Shown here: positions 51,193 to 59,552 of the stretch, one piece after another
Numbering within the stretch: position 1 is the first letter of the stretch
How the letters are laid out: each line of letters starts with the position of its first letter
Source of the DNA: Flavobacterium cyclinae
GTDB lineage: Bacteria > Bacteroidota > Bacteroidia > Flavobacteriales > Flavobacteriaceae
Length of the DNA: 64,000 nt
NCBI RefSeq assembly: GCF_021172145.1
Contig: NZ_CP089095.1
Coordinates: 2,232,001 to 2,296,000, forward strand
Reading direction: 5' to 3'
Program-made: the position numbers and the translations under genes
The notes under the pieces: generated by a model
Database searches by the model: none
What the model was told of the DNA's origin: nothing
The model's input: only the letters and a program-made list of their open reading frames with translations

Positions 51193-52203
51193 ATGAAAAA
51201 CATAATTAAATCTATTCTAGTTGTTTTAAGTTTTGTAGGTATCTCTTATGCTCAAAAAAACAAACAAGAAGGAATCTTTGCAGAAATAAACACTGTAAAA
51301 GGAAAAATTGTAGTGGAATTAGAATACAAAAAAACACCAATTACAGTTGCTAACTTTATTTCACTAGCAGAAGGAAAAAATCCAAAAGCAGATGCAAAAT
51401 TCAAAGGAAAACCTTATTATAATGGATTAAAATTCCATAGAGTTATTGCCGATTTCATGATACAAGGTGGTTGTCCAGATGGTAAAGGAACCGGTGGACC
51501 TGGTTATAAATTTGATGATGAAATTGTAGTTGACTTAAAACATTCAGGAAAAGGAATTTTATCTATGGCAAATGCAGGACCTGCAACAAATGGAAGTCAG
51601 TTTTTCATCACACACAAAGCAACACCATGGCTTGATGGAAAACATACCGTTTTTGGACACGTAGTGAGTGGATTAGAGGTCGTAGATAAAATTACTCAAG
51701 ATGATGTAATAACATCTGTTAAAATAATCCGAGTTGGAAAAGAAGCAAAAAAATTCAATGCAGAAAAAACATTTGCTGATTACTTTGCTAAAAAAGAAAT
51801 AGCCGAAAAAGAAGCTATTGAAAAACAAAAAGTTGCCAAAGAAAAAGCTTTAAAAGAATTTGAAAATGCTGCTTCCACAGCAAGTGGATTAAAATATATT
51901 GTTCTTAAAGAAGGAACAGGAAACAAACCTGTTGCAACAAGTAATGTAAAAGTGCATTATACTGGAATGTTCTTAGATGGTAAAGTATTCGATAGTAGCG
52001 TTCAAAGAGGAGAAACTATTGATTTTGGATTGAACCAAGTAATTAAAGGTTGGATAGAAGGTATACAATTAATGCCAGAAGGTTCAAAATATAAATTTTA
52101 TATCCCTTCAAATTTAGCTTATGGCGAAAAAGGTGCTGGCGGCGTTATTCCACCAAATGCCGATTTAATTTTTGAAATTGAATTAATTAAGATTAATAAT
52201 TAA
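51193..52203 (+). CDS. Cyclophilin-FKBP fusion peptidyl-prolyl isomerase (soluble periplasmic)
   Basis: A 336-residue exported protein; the signal peptide (KNIIKSILVVLSFVGISYAQ) has no lipobox, unlike its paralogue upstream. Cyclophilin domain about 27-200 ([54 protein letters not shown]), a Lys/Glu-rich helix (about 200-235), then FKBP (235-336: VKVHYTGMFLDGKVFDSSVQRGE, AYGEKGAGGVIPPNADLIFE) with more canonical active-site residues than the paralogue. End of the nrnA-gldI operon; a terminator follows. Confidence 0.9.
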   Translation: MKNIIKSILVVLSFVGISYAQKNKQEGIFAEINTVKGKIVVELEYKKTPITVANFISLAEGKNPKADAKFKGKPYYNGLKFHRVIADFMIQGGCPDGKGTGGPGYKFDDEIVVDLKHSGKGILSMANAGPATNGSQFFITHKATPWLDGKHTVFGHVVSGLEVVDKITQDDVITSVKIIRVGKEAKKFNAEKTFADYFAKKEIAEKEAIEKQKVAKEKALKEFENAASTASGLKYIVLKEGTGNKPVATSNVKVHYTGMFLDGKVFDSSVQRGETIDFGLNQVIKGWIEGIQLMPEGSKYKFYIPSNLAYGEKGAGGVIPPNADLIFEIELIKINN

Positions 52204-52207
52204 AAAT

Positions 52208-52244
52208 AAAGAAGCCGCTAAAAAATTAGCGGCTTCTTTATTTC
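52208..52244. terminator. Bidirectional terminator after the isomerase operon
   Basis: Thirteen-bp stem AAAGAAGCCGCTA / TAGCGGCTTCTTT, loop of 6, T-rich on both sides. It serves the convergent genes 51193-52203 (+) and 52247-52684 (-). Confidence 0.9.
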
Positions 52245-52246
52245 AA

Positions 52247-52684
52247 TTAAAATTTCCAATCAAAATCATCTTCTTTTTCTTTGAAAACTGCTCCCAATTC
52301 AATTTTAATAATTTCGTTGTAATCTACATGAAAAAACAACCAATTGGGTTCATTAAAATAACTTACAACACCTTCATTTGTATCCATTTCAAAAGGTTTA
52401 ATTTTATTTTTTTCTAAAATTGGATACACTTCACTCCAATCTTTTCCAATTAAAAAAGAATTAAACAACTTCACTCCTGAATTTGAAGTAGTCATATATC
52501 CTAATTTAAAATCTTCATCTTTATAAAAAGTCAAACGAAGTTTTCTTGTATGATACATGTACACAACATTTTCATCTTCATCTTTATAACTTGAATCGGG
52601 TTTACCTAAAATTTTAATTACATCTTGCTCTTTCATTCCAAAAAGCAAATTGTCAATTCCATATTTTAACTTAATTTCCATCAC
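52247..52684 (-). CDS. Hypothetical protein, BamE/SmpA-like start
   Basis: A 145-residue, acidic cytoplasmic protein without signal peptide. LLFGMKEQDVIKILGKPDSSYKDEDENVVYMYH resembles the M-x-x-x-D-V-x-x-x-x-G-x-P-D pattern of BamE/SmpA-type folds, but the rest (YNEIIKIELGAVFKEKEDDFDWKF) is not recognised. Function unknown. The start is M-M (52684 or 52681). A terminator-type hairpin at 52700-52720 separates it from typA upstream, so it is probably expressed separately. Confidence 0.65.
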   Translation of the reverse strand: MMEIKLKYGIDNLLFGMKEQDVIKILGKPDSSYKDEDENVVYMYHTRKLRLTFYKDEDFKLGYMTTSNSGVKLFNSFLIGKDWSEVYPILEKNKIKPFEMDTNEGVVSYFNEPNWLFFHVDYNEIIKIELGAVFKEKEDDFDWKF

Positions 52685-52699
52685 AATGATATTAAAAAA

Positions 52700-52720
52700 A
52701 TCCCGACTAAAAGTCGGGAT
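52700..52720 (-). terminator. Rho-independent terminator of typA
   Basis: Stem ATCCCGACT / AGTCGGGAT, 3-nt loop; on the minus strand followed by a run of Ts, five bases after the typA stop. Confidence 0.88.
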
Positions 52721-52725
52721 AAAAA

Positions 52726-54525
52726 TTATACTATTTTAAAACGTTTTCTATCGTTTTCATTCAAATAGATTTTACGTAAACGTAACGATTTTGGCGTAAC
52801 TTCTACATACTCATCTTTCTGAATGTATTCTAATGCTTCTTCTAAAGAGAATTTGATAGCAGGAACAATTCTTGTTTTGTCATCCGCTCCAGCAGAACGG
52901 AAGTTGGTTAACTGTTTCGTTTTAGTGATATTAATAACCATATCATCTCCACGAGAGTTTTCACCCACTACTTGACCTTCGTAAACATCTTCATTAGGGT
53001 CAACGAAGAATTTACCTCTATCTTGTAATTTATTGATTGAATAAGGAATTGCTTTACCATTTTCCATAGAAATCAATGAACCATTGATACGTCCAGCAAT
53101 TTCTCCTTTATATGGTTGGTACTCAATAAAACGGTGTGACATGATAGCTTCACCTGCAGTAGCCGTTAATAATTGATTTCTTAAACCAATAATTCCACGA
53201 GATGGAATGTTGAATTTAATAATCATACGATCACCTTTTGGTTCCATAGATAACATTTCCCCTTTACGAACAGTAACAAACTCAACAGCTCTTCCTGAAA
53301 GGTTTTCTGGTAAATCGATAGTTAACTCTTCAATTGGCTCACATTTAACACCATCAATTTCTTTAATGATTACTTGTGGTTGACCAATTTGCAACTCATA
53401 TCCTTCTCTTCTCATCGTTTCAATTAAAACCGATAAGTGAAGAACTCCACGACCAAAAACCATAAATTTATCAGCAGAATTTGTTTCTTGAACACGTAGT
53501 GCTAAGTTTTTCTCTAATTCTTTTTCCAAACGTTCTTTTACGTGACGAGAAGTTACGAACTTGCCTTCTTTACCAAAGAAAGGAGAATCGTTAATTGTGA
53601 ACAACATACTCATGGTTGGCTCATCAATAGCAATAGTTTGCAATGCTTCAGGGTTTTCAAAATCAGCAACAGTATCACCAATTTCAAAACCTTCTAAACC
53701 AACTAATGCACAAATATCACCCGCTACAACTTCTTCTACTTTTTTACGTCCTAAACCTTCAAAAGTGTGTAACTCTTTAATTTTAGTTTTGATAATTTTA
53801 CCATCTCTTTTTACTAAAGAAACATTCATTCCTTCACGTAAAACACCTCTTTGTAAACGACCAATTGCAATACGACCTGTAAATGAAGAGAAATCTAAAG
53901 ATGTAATTAACATTTGAGGCGTTCCTTCAGAAACTTTTGGTGCAGGAATATTTTCCAATACCATATCTAAAAGAGGCTCAATATTTTCTGTTTGATTTTT
54001 CCAATCGTCAGACATCCAGTTATTTTTCGCCGAACCATAAACTGTTGGGAAATCTAACTGCCATTCTTCAGCACCTAATTCAAACATTAAGTCGAAAACT
54101 TTTTCATGTACTTCTTCTGGAGTACAGTTTTCTTTATCTACTTTATTAATAACAACACAAGGCTTTAATCCTAAGTCAATTGCTTTTTGTAATACGAAAC
54201 GCGTTTGAGGCATTGGTCCTTCAAAAGCATCCACTAAAAGACAAACTCCATCAGCCATATTAAGTACACGCTCTACTTCACCACCAAAATCGGCGTGACC
54301 TGGAGTATCGATAATGTTGATTTTTGTTCCTTTGTAAGTTACTGATACGTTTTTAGAAGTAATCGTAATTCCTCTTTCACGTTCTAAGTCATTATTATCT
54401 AAGATCAAATCTCCTGTGTTCTCGTTTTCACGAAACAACTGACAGTGGTACATAATTTTATCAACCAAAGTAGTTTTACCGTGGTCAACGTGTGCAATAA
54501 TTGCGATGTTTCTAATAGAAGTCAT
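52726..54525 (-). CDS. typA: Ribosome-associated GTPase TypA/BipA
   Basis: A 599-residue translational GTPase involved in ribosome assembly and stress adaptation. G-domain: IIAHVDHGKTTLVDKI (G1, about residues 9-24), RERGITITSKNV (G2), IIDTPGHADFGGEVER (G3), INKVDKENC (G4), YGSAKNNW (G5). It continues with EF-G-like domains II, III and V and the BipA-specific C-terminal domain (TNFRSAGADDKTRI, EYVEVTPKSLRLRKIYL). Full length. A -7 box (54547-54554) lies 22 bp upstream and a terminator follows. Confidence 0.95.
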   Translation of the reverse strand: MTSIRNIAIIAHVDHGKTTLVDKIMYHCQLFRENENTGDLILDNNDLERERGITITSKNVSVTYKGTKINIIDTPGHADFGGEVERVLNMADGVCLLVDAFEGPMPQTRFVLQKAIDLGLKPCVVINKVDKENCTPEEVHEKVFDLMFELGAEEWQLDFPTVYGSAKNNWMSDDWKNQTENIEPLLDMVLENIPAPKVSEGTPQMLITSLDFSSFTGRIAIGRLQRGVLREGMNVSLVKRDGKIIKTKIKELHTFEGLGRKKVEEVVAGDICALVGLEGFEIGDTVADFENPEALQTIAIDEPTMSMLFTINDSPFFGKEGKFVTSRHVKERLEKELEKNLALRVQETNSADKFMVFGRGVLHLSVLIETMRREGYELQIGQPQVIIKEIDGVKCEPIEELTIDLPENLSGRAVEFVTVRKGEMLSMEPKGDRMIIKFNIPSRGIIGLRNQLLTATAGEAIMSHRFIEYQPYKGEIAGRINGSLISMENGKAIPYSINKLQDRGKFFVDPNEDVYEGQVVGENSRGDDMVINITKTKQLTNFRSAGADDKTRIVPAIKFSLEEALEYIQKDEYVEVTPKSLRLRKIYLNENDRKRFKIV

Positions 54526-54546
54526 TTACTTATTTTTTTGAAGGTG

Positions 54547-54554
54547 CAAAGGTA
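54547..54554 (-). promoter_or_regulatory. -7 box (TACCTTTG) for typA
   Basis: Exact TAnnTTTG match on the minus strand, 21 bp before the typA ATG. Confidence 0.5.
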
Positions 54555-54625
54555 ATGTTTATTTTGATAAAAACACTATAGTAATCAATACTTTAGTAGA
54601 AATAACAAAATGATAACGTATAAAA

Positions 54626-54648
54626 AAAGCTCTCAAAAAGAGAGCTTT
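54626..54648 (-). terminator. Rho-independent terminator of rpsT
   Basis: Nine-bp perfect stem AAAGCTCTC / GAGAGCTTT with a 5-nt A loop; a T-run on the minus strand. Confidence 0.85.
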
Positions 54649-54670
54649 AGTATATTTTACTAACAGTAGA

Positions 54671-54922
54671 CTATAAAGAAGCTACATGTTTAGTTAATTT
54701 AGATTTTAAGTTAGAAGCTTTGTTATCATGAATGATATTTTTCTTAGCTAATTTATCAATCATTGAAATTACAGCTGATAATTTAGCAGAAGCTTCAGCT
54801 TTATCAGTAGCTAAACGAATAGCTTTGATAGCGTTACGAGTAGTTTTGTGTTGGTATCTGTTTAATACTCTTTTTTTCTCGTTACTTCTAATTCTTTTTA
54901 AAGCAGATTTATGATTTGCCAT
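54671..54922 (-). CDS. rpsT: 30S ribosomal protein S20
   Basis: An 83-residue, Lys/Arg-rich protein of the small ribosomal subunit. MANHKSALKRIRSNEKKRVLNR is the family N-terminus, and KNIIHDNKASNLKSKLTKHVA matches the C-terminal helix that binds 16S rRNA. Length and start are standard. Followed by its own terminator and then typA; the tRNA-Glu genes lie upstream on the same strand. Confidence 0.97.
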   Translation of the reverse strand: MANHKSALKRIRSNEKKRVLNRYQHKTTRNAIKAIRLATDKAEASAKLSAVISMIDKLAKKNIIHDNKASNLKSKLTKHVASL

Positions 54923-55078
54923 TTTGTTCTTTTTTTAATTGTAATAATTGTTATAAACTATTAGTTAAAAAAGAAAAACCTCCCACAATTACATTTGCAA
55001 TCACTTTGGTTTTAACTAATAAAATAAAGAATGAGACACTACCCTTTATTTTATAAAACTATTTCACAACTAATTTTG

Positions 55079-55150
55079 TAGCCCGTAGGGGAATCGAACC
55101 CCTCTTACCAGGATGAAAACCTGGCGTCCTAACCGATAGACGAACGGGCC
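55079..55150 (-). tRNA. tRNA-Glu (anticodon TTC), copy 1
   Basis: A 72-nt cloverleaf on the minus strand. The acceptor stem GGCCCGT pairs with ACGGGCT, the anticodon arm is CCAGG-TTTTCAT-CCTGG with TTC at positions 34-36, and the T arm GAGGGGTTCGATTCCCCT is intact. CCA is not encoded. Identical in sequence to the copy 98 bp away. Confidence 0.95.
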
Positions 55151-55176
55151 ATTAACCAATTCTATTTTCAATATTG

Positions 55177-55248
55177 TAGCCCGTAGGGGAATCGAACCCC
55201 TCTTACCAGGATGAAAACCTGGCGTCCTAACCGATAGACGAACGGGCC
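55177..55248 (-). tRNA. tRNA-Glu (anticodon TTC), copy 2
   Basis: Same 72-nt sequence, structure and anticodon as the first copy, in direct tandem on the minus strand with 26 bp between them. CCA is not encoded. This is the upstream copy in transcription order. An apparent open frame across both genes is not coding. Confidence 0.95.
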
Positions 55249-55364
55249 ATTTCATACTTTGAACTCTAAAAGACCTCATTTCTGTAATGCGAGTGCAAAG
55301 ATAAACACATTTTTTATTCCTGCAATAGCATCAATATTTTTTTTTAGCTTTTTTTGCTATTTTT

Positions 55365-56843
55365 TTAGTAAGCCTTTGCAAATAAGACTCTTCCTACCGA
55401 AGGTTTTCCTGTAAAAACACAAGATCCTGCTTCTTCAACTCTATCTAAAGCAATACATCTTATTGTAGCTTTTGTTAATTCTTTGATTTTTTCTTCCGTT
55501 TCAGGAGTTCCATCCCAATGTGCAGCTAAGAAACCACCTTTTGTTTCTAAAACTTCTTTAAACTCTTCAAAAGAATTTACTTCTGTAATATGAGTATTCC
55601 TGTAATCCAATGCCTTAGCAAATAAATCATTTTGAATAGTAGTCAATAAATTTTGAATGTAAGCCGCTACTCCATCCTTAGAAACCACTTCTTTTGACAA
55701 ATTATCTCTGCGCGCGATTTCGTAAGTTCCGTTTTCTAAATCATTTGGTCCAACAGCAATACGAACAGGAACTCCTTTTAATTCCCATTCAGCAAATTTG
55801 AATCCTGGTTTTTGGGTATCTCTATTATCGTATTTAACTGAAATTCCTAATTTTCTCAACTCAGCAACTAAACCATTCACTTGTTCTGTAATAGCATCAA
55901 ATTGCTCATCTGTTTTGTATATTGGAACAATAACCACCTGAATTGGCGCTAAATTTGGAGGCAACACCAAACCTTTATCATCAGAATGTGTCATTACCAA
56001 TGCTCCCATTAAACGAGTTGAAACTCCCCAAGAAGTTCCCCAAACATGTTCTTGCTTCCCTTCTTTATTAGCAAATTTTACATCAAAAGCTTTAGCGAAA
56101 TTTTGACCTAAAAAGTGTGAAGTTCCTGCTTGTAATGCTTTTCCATCTTGCATTAAAGCTTCAATACAATACGTTTCTTCTGCACCCGCAAAACGTTCTG
56201 TTTCTGTTTTCAATCCTTTAATTACAGGAATTGCCATGAAATTTTGAACAAAATCAGCATAAACATTCATCATTTTCTCTGATTCTTCAATCGCTTCCTG
56301 ACGCGTTGCGTGAGCCGTATGCCCTTCTTGCCATAAAAACTCAGCTGTTCTTAAAAATAAACGCGTTCTCATTTCCCAACGAACCACATTTGCCCATTGA
56401 TTAATTAATAAAGGTAAATCTCTATAGGATTGTACCCATCCTTTATAGGTTGACCAAATAATAGCCTCACTCGTTGGACGAACAATCAATTCTTCTTCTA
56501 ATTTTGCATTTGGATCAACAATAAGTTTTCCTTTATTTTCCTCATCGGTTTTTAAACGATAATGTGTAACAATGGCACACTCTTTAGCAAAACCTTCAGC
56601 ATTTTTTTCCTCTGCCTCAAACATACTTTTTGGAACAAACAAGGGGAAATAAGCATTACTATGCCCAGTTTCTTTAAACATTCTATCCAATTCAGCCTGC
56701 ATTTTTTCCCAGATTGCATATCCGTAAGGTTTAATAACCATACACCCTCTTACCCCTGAATTTTCAGCTAAATCTGCTTTAACGACTAACTCGTTATACC
56801 ATTTGGAATAATCTTCCGCTCTTGTTGTTAAGTTTTTGCTCAT
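55365..56843 (-). CDS. proS: Proline--tRNA ligase
   Basis: A 492-residue class II aminoacyl-tRNA synthetase of the eukaryote/archaeon-like type without the bacterial insertion domain. Motif 1 is near residues 25-65 ([19 protein letters not shown]), motif 2 is [31 protein letters not shown], motif 3 is [17 protein letters not shown], followed by an anticodon-binding domain ([16 protein letters not shown]) and the Tyr C-terminus (VLFAKAY). ATG 56843 ([16 protein letters not shown]) is used; the upstream extension overlaps the promoter region. Divergent from the lipoprotein gene at 56945. Confidence 0.95.
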   Translation of the reverse strand: MSKNLTTRAEDYSKWYNELVVKADLAENSGVRGCMVIKPYGYAIWEKMQAELDRMFKETGHSNAYFPLFVPKSMFEAEEKNAEGFAKECAIVTHYRLKTDEENKGKLIVDPNAKLEEELIVRPTSEAIIWSTYKGWVQSYRDLPLLINQWANVVRWEMRTRLFLRTAEFLWQEGHTAHATRQEAIEESEKMMNVYADFVQNFMAIPVIKGLKTETERFAGAEETYCIEALMQDGKALQAGTSHFLGQNFAKAFDVKFANKEGKQEHVWGTSWGVSTRLMGALVMTHSDDKGLVLPPNLAPIQVVIVPIYKTDEQFDAITEQVNGLVAELRKLGISVKYDNRDTQKPGFKFAEWELKGVPVRIAVGPNDLENGTYEIARRDNLSKEVVSKDGVAAYIQNLLTTIQNDLFAKALDYRNTHITEVNSFEEFKEVLETKGGFLAAHWDGTPETEEKIKELTKATIRCIALDRVEEAGSCVFTGKPSVGRVLFAKAY

Positions 56844-56897
56844 TATAAATATTTTGGCACAAAAATTGTTTATATAAATTTTAACTAATTTGTTTGG

Positions 56898-56905
56898 CAA
56901 AAATA
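56898..56905 (-). promoter_or_regulatory. -7 box (TATTTTTG) for proS
   Basis: Exact TAnnTTTG on the minus strand, 54 bp before the proS ATG and only two bp from the oppositely oriented box at 56908-56915. Confidence 0.45.
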
Positions 56906-56907
56906 GT

Positions 56908-56915
56908 TAAATTTG
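56908..56915 (+). promoter_or_regulatory. -7 box (TAAATTTG) for the Trp/Gly-repeat lipoprotein
   Basis: Exact TAnnTTTG on the plus strand, 29 bp before the ATG at 56945, back-to-back with the proS box. Confidence 0.5.
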
Positions 56916-56944
56916 AAGTGTCCAACAATAAAAAAATAAGAGTT

Positions 56945-57859
56945 ATGAAAACTTATTACTTGTTTAACCCAAAAAATGCCCTATTTTCTTTAATTGGATT
57001 ATTGGCTATATTGACCACATCTTGTGGGTCTTATCAAAATTCATCGTATTATGACAATGATGGTGTTTATGGATCTCAAACCAACACCCATACTGAAAAT
57101 AAATATTCAGAGCAAAACATTGAAAATTCGAATAAATACGCTCAACAATTTAAAAGTATGCAAGACGATTATACATACTTTACTGATGTTGACAATTACA
57201 ATTCCCAAGAAAACGATACTGTAGTTACCGTTTACCGTAATGAATCTAACAATAATTATGCGGGTTGGGGTAATAACTCATCTAATGTTACTGTTAATTA
57301 CTATACAAATGGTTGGGGTTGGAACAACTGGTATGGCAATTATTGGGGTTGGAACAATTGGTATGGACCAGGATGGGGATGGAACAATTGGTATGGCAAC
57401 TATTGGGGGTGGAACTCATGGTATGGTGCAGGATGGGGATGGAATGGTTATTATGGGCCTAATTGGGGTTGGAATGGATATTACGGTAGAGATGTTGTCT
57501 ACAACAATGGTAGAAGAGGCGGATCTCGATATGTGAGTCCATCTTCGGGAAGAATTGGCAATTACAGTACTAGAAGAACAGACACACCGAGACCAAACTT
57601 TAGCAATACTAGAAATAATACAAGAACAGAAAGTACTAGAACTCGAAATCAAGTAACTCCAAGAGACACTAATACTAGTACTCCTCGAAATAATAATTAC
57701 ACAAGCCCTAGAAGCAATAGTAGTTCGCCAAGAAGCAACAGTAGTACTCCAAGAAGCAACAACTATTCTAGCCCAAGAAGTTCAGGCGGAAGCTTTGGTG
57801 GAAGTTCAGGTGGCGGCGGTGGTCGTTCTGGCGGTGGATCTAGAGGAGGAAGAGGTTAA
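56945..57859 (+). CDS. Lipoprotein with WGWNNWYG tandem repeats and Ser/Arg/Gly-rich tail
   Basis: A 304-residue lipoprotein (lipobox LTTSC, Cys24). Residues about 110-180 hold seven or so tandem units of form G-x-x-W-G-W-N-x-W/Y-Y-G, and residues 200-304 are low-complexity: Asn/Thr/Arg, then repeated SPRSN or TPRSN, ending in Gly/Ser/Arg. The function is unknown; relatives are common in flavobacteria and, because they sit next to proS, are sometimes mislabelled prolyl-tRNA synthetase. The repeats are open in other frames too, giving false ORFs. A FadL-type porin gene follows 16 bp later and is probably co-transcribed. Confidence 0.82.
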   Translation: MKTYYLFNPKNALFSLIGLLAILTTSCGSYQNSSYYDNDGVYGSQTNTHTENKYSEQNIENSNKYAQQFKSMQDDYTYFTDVDNYNSQENDTVVTVYRNESNNNYAGWGNNSSNVTVNYYTNGWGWNNWYGNYWGWNNWYGPGWGWNNWYGNYWGWNSWYGAGWGWNGYYGPNWGWNGYYGRDVVYNNGRRGGSRYVSPSSGRIGNYSTRRTDTPRPNFSNTRNNTRTESTRTRNQVTPRDTNTSTPRNNNYTSPRSNSSSPRSNSSTPRSNNYSSPRSSGGSFGGSSGGGGGRSGGGSRGGRG

Positions 57860-57875
57860 TTAAACACTAAATTTC

Positions 57876-59351
57876 ATGAAAAAAATATTTTTATTATTTT
57901 CTCTTAGCACATCTTTATTAAGTTTAAGTCAAGAAATGACTACTAACGATGCTTTGAGATATGCAGTTGATAATTTGAACGGTACAGCTCGTTTTAGAGG
58001 AATGAACGGTGCCTTTGGAGCTGTTGGTGGTGATTTATCTGCAATTAACATTAACCCTGCAGGGTCCTTATTTTTTAATAACAATTTTGCAAGTGCTTCC
58101 CTTACTAGTTTTAATAACACTAATAGTGCGAACTATTTCGGTTCAAAAGATAAAGAAAGTTACAGTACAATTGATTTAAATCAAATTGGAGCTATACTAG
58201 TATTTGAAGATAAATCAGGTAAAACAGAATGGAATAAAATTTCTGTTGGATTAAACTATGACAATTCAAGTAATTTTGATAACAGAATTTTCACCTCGGG
58301 TTACAACCCATATAATTCAATATCGCAATATTTTGTTAACCAAGCCAATACCGTATTAAATACTGAATTTAACGATTATCAATATGATATGGCTTATCAA
58401 ACCTATATCATTGACCCACATCCAACCGTTCCTAATCAATTTGTTTCCAATGTTTCTCCTGGCGGAAATTATTACCAAGATTATTTTACAACATCAAATG
58501 GCTATAACGGTAAAATAACAGTTAATGTAGCCGGAAGTTATCAAAATAAATTATTCTTAGGATTAAATTTAAATGCTCATTTTACAGATTATGTTGTAAC
58601 AACTAGTCTTTACGAAAACAATGATAATCCAAGTAATCCAAACACACAACCTACAATAAGAAACATAATTTTTGACAATCAATTAAGTACTTATGGTTCA
58701 GGATTTTCATTTAATCTAGGTGCTATTTATAAAGTAACTGATTCTTTTAGATTTGGTGCATCTTATGAATCTCCTACTTGGTATAATCTGAATGACGAAT
58801 TGGTTCAAGATTTATACACGTATGATAATGTAAATGTTCCGTCTGGTGATGAGAGTTTGTATTATGGAAGTCCATTATTTGTTTTTCCTACTTACAGATT
58901 AAGAACACCAAGTAAAATAACAGGAAGTGCTGCTTACATAATTAACAAAAGAGGATTAATTAGTATTGATGTTGCTTCTAAAAATTACGGCAATATTGAA
59001 TACACCAATACCAATCAAAACGATTTTAGAGATTTAAACTCGCAATTAAGCAGGGAATTAAAAAATGCATATGAAATAAGAATTGGAGGTGAGTACAAAA
59101 TCAAACAATGGAGTGTTCGTGGAGGATATCGTTTTGAGGAAAGTCCATACAAAGTTGATTATGCATTTGGTGACTTAACTGGATACTCAGCAGGTGTAGG
59201 TTATAGTTTTGGAGAAAACAGAATCGATTTATCTTTTGCTAACTCGCACAGAAATTTTAATCAAAGTTTAATTTCTTCTGGAATGAATGACACTTCTAGA
59301 ATTAGAAATGTTCAAAATAATGTTACAGTAACTTATTCTATAAATTTCTAA
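57876..59351 (+). CDS. OmpP1/FadL/TodX-family outer-membrane transporter
   Basis: A 491-residue outer-membrane beta-barrel. Signal peptide KKIFLLFSLSTSLLSLSQ, then ALRYAVDNLNGTARFRGMNGAFGAVGGDLSAININPAGS, the FadL-type hatch region, then repeated amphipathic strands (LYFGASYESP-like FRFGASYESPTWYNL, YEIRIGGEYKIKQWSVRGGYRF, YSAGVGYSFGENRIDLSF). Family members carry long-chain fatty acids or other hydrophobic compounds. It follows the Trp/Gly lipoprotein by 16 bp, perhaps as an operon, and ends in a strong terminator. Confidence 0.87.
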   Translation: MKKIFLLFSLSTSLLSLSQEMTTNDALRYAVDNLNGTARFRGMNGAFGAVGGDLSAININPAGSLFFNNNFASASLTSFNNTNSANYFGSKDKESYSTIDLNQIGAILVFEDKSGKTEWNKISVGLNYDNSSNFDNRIFTSGYNPYNSISQYFVNQANTVLNTEFNDYQYDMAYQTYIIDPHPTVPNQFVSNVSPGGNYYQDYFTTSNGYNGKITVNVAGSYQNKLFLGLNLNAHFTDYVVTTSLYENNDNPSNPNTQPTIRNIIFDNQLSTYGSGFSFNLGAIYKVTDSFRFGASYESPTWYNLNDELVQDLYTYDNVNVPSGDESLYYGSPLFVFPTYRLRTPSKITGSAAYIINKRGLISIDVASKNYGNIEYTNTNQNDFRDLNSQLSRELKNAYEIRIGGEYKIKQWSVRGGYRFEESPYKVDYAFGDLTGYSAGVGYSFGENRIDLSFANSHRNFNQSLISSGMNDTSRIRNVQNNVTVTYSINF

Positions 59352-59371
59352 GAAATTAAAAACATATTATC

Positions 59372-59402
59372 AAACCACTTCTTAAACTGAAGTGGTTTTT
59401 TT
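59372..59402 (+). terminator. Rho-independent terminator of the porin gene
   Basis: Ten-bp stem AAACCACTTC / GAAGTGGTTT with 7-nt loop and a T-run to 59402. Confidence 0.9.
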
Positions 59403-59421
59403 GTTCCTAAACGATTGATTT

Positions 59422-59463
59422 TAGCCCCGATGGGAGCGACATCATGTATAGCGGACAGCGGGA
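59422..59463 (+). repeat. 42-nt dispersed element, copy 2
   Basis: Partner of 6972-7013 (37/42 identical, ungapped, same orientation), between the porin terminator and the rimO promoter. Confidence 0.75.
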
Positions 59464-59514
59464 CACAACAGTAAAAAATTCTCAAACGCTGGTGCTTCAA
59501 CTAATTATTTTATG

Positions 59515-59522
59515 TAATTTTG
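59515..59522 (+). promoter_or_regulatory. -7 box (TAATTTTG) for rimO
   Basis: Exact TAnnTTTG match, 30 bp before the rimO ATG. Confidence 0.5.
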
Positions 59523-59552
59523 CGCTCCTAAAGTGGGGATAAAACTAAAAAC

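Noticed and set aside
53561..54149. Plus-strand frames of 118 and 70 codons inside typA
   Set aside because: Antisense shadows of a strongly conserved gene.
55070..55279. Minus-strand open frame of 69 codons
   Set aside because: It spans both tRNA-Glu genes and its repeated peptide is just the translated tRNA.
57310..57490. CRISPR-like array
   Set aside because: The repeated units are in-frame protein-coding repeats without unique spacers and no cas genes are near.
57240..57652. Additional genes inside the Trp/Gly-repeat lipoprotein (other frame and opposite strand)
   Set aside because: Frames stay open only because the DNA is a short-period tandem repeat; composition is Met/Ile/Gly- or Ser/Thr-biased and no start context exists.
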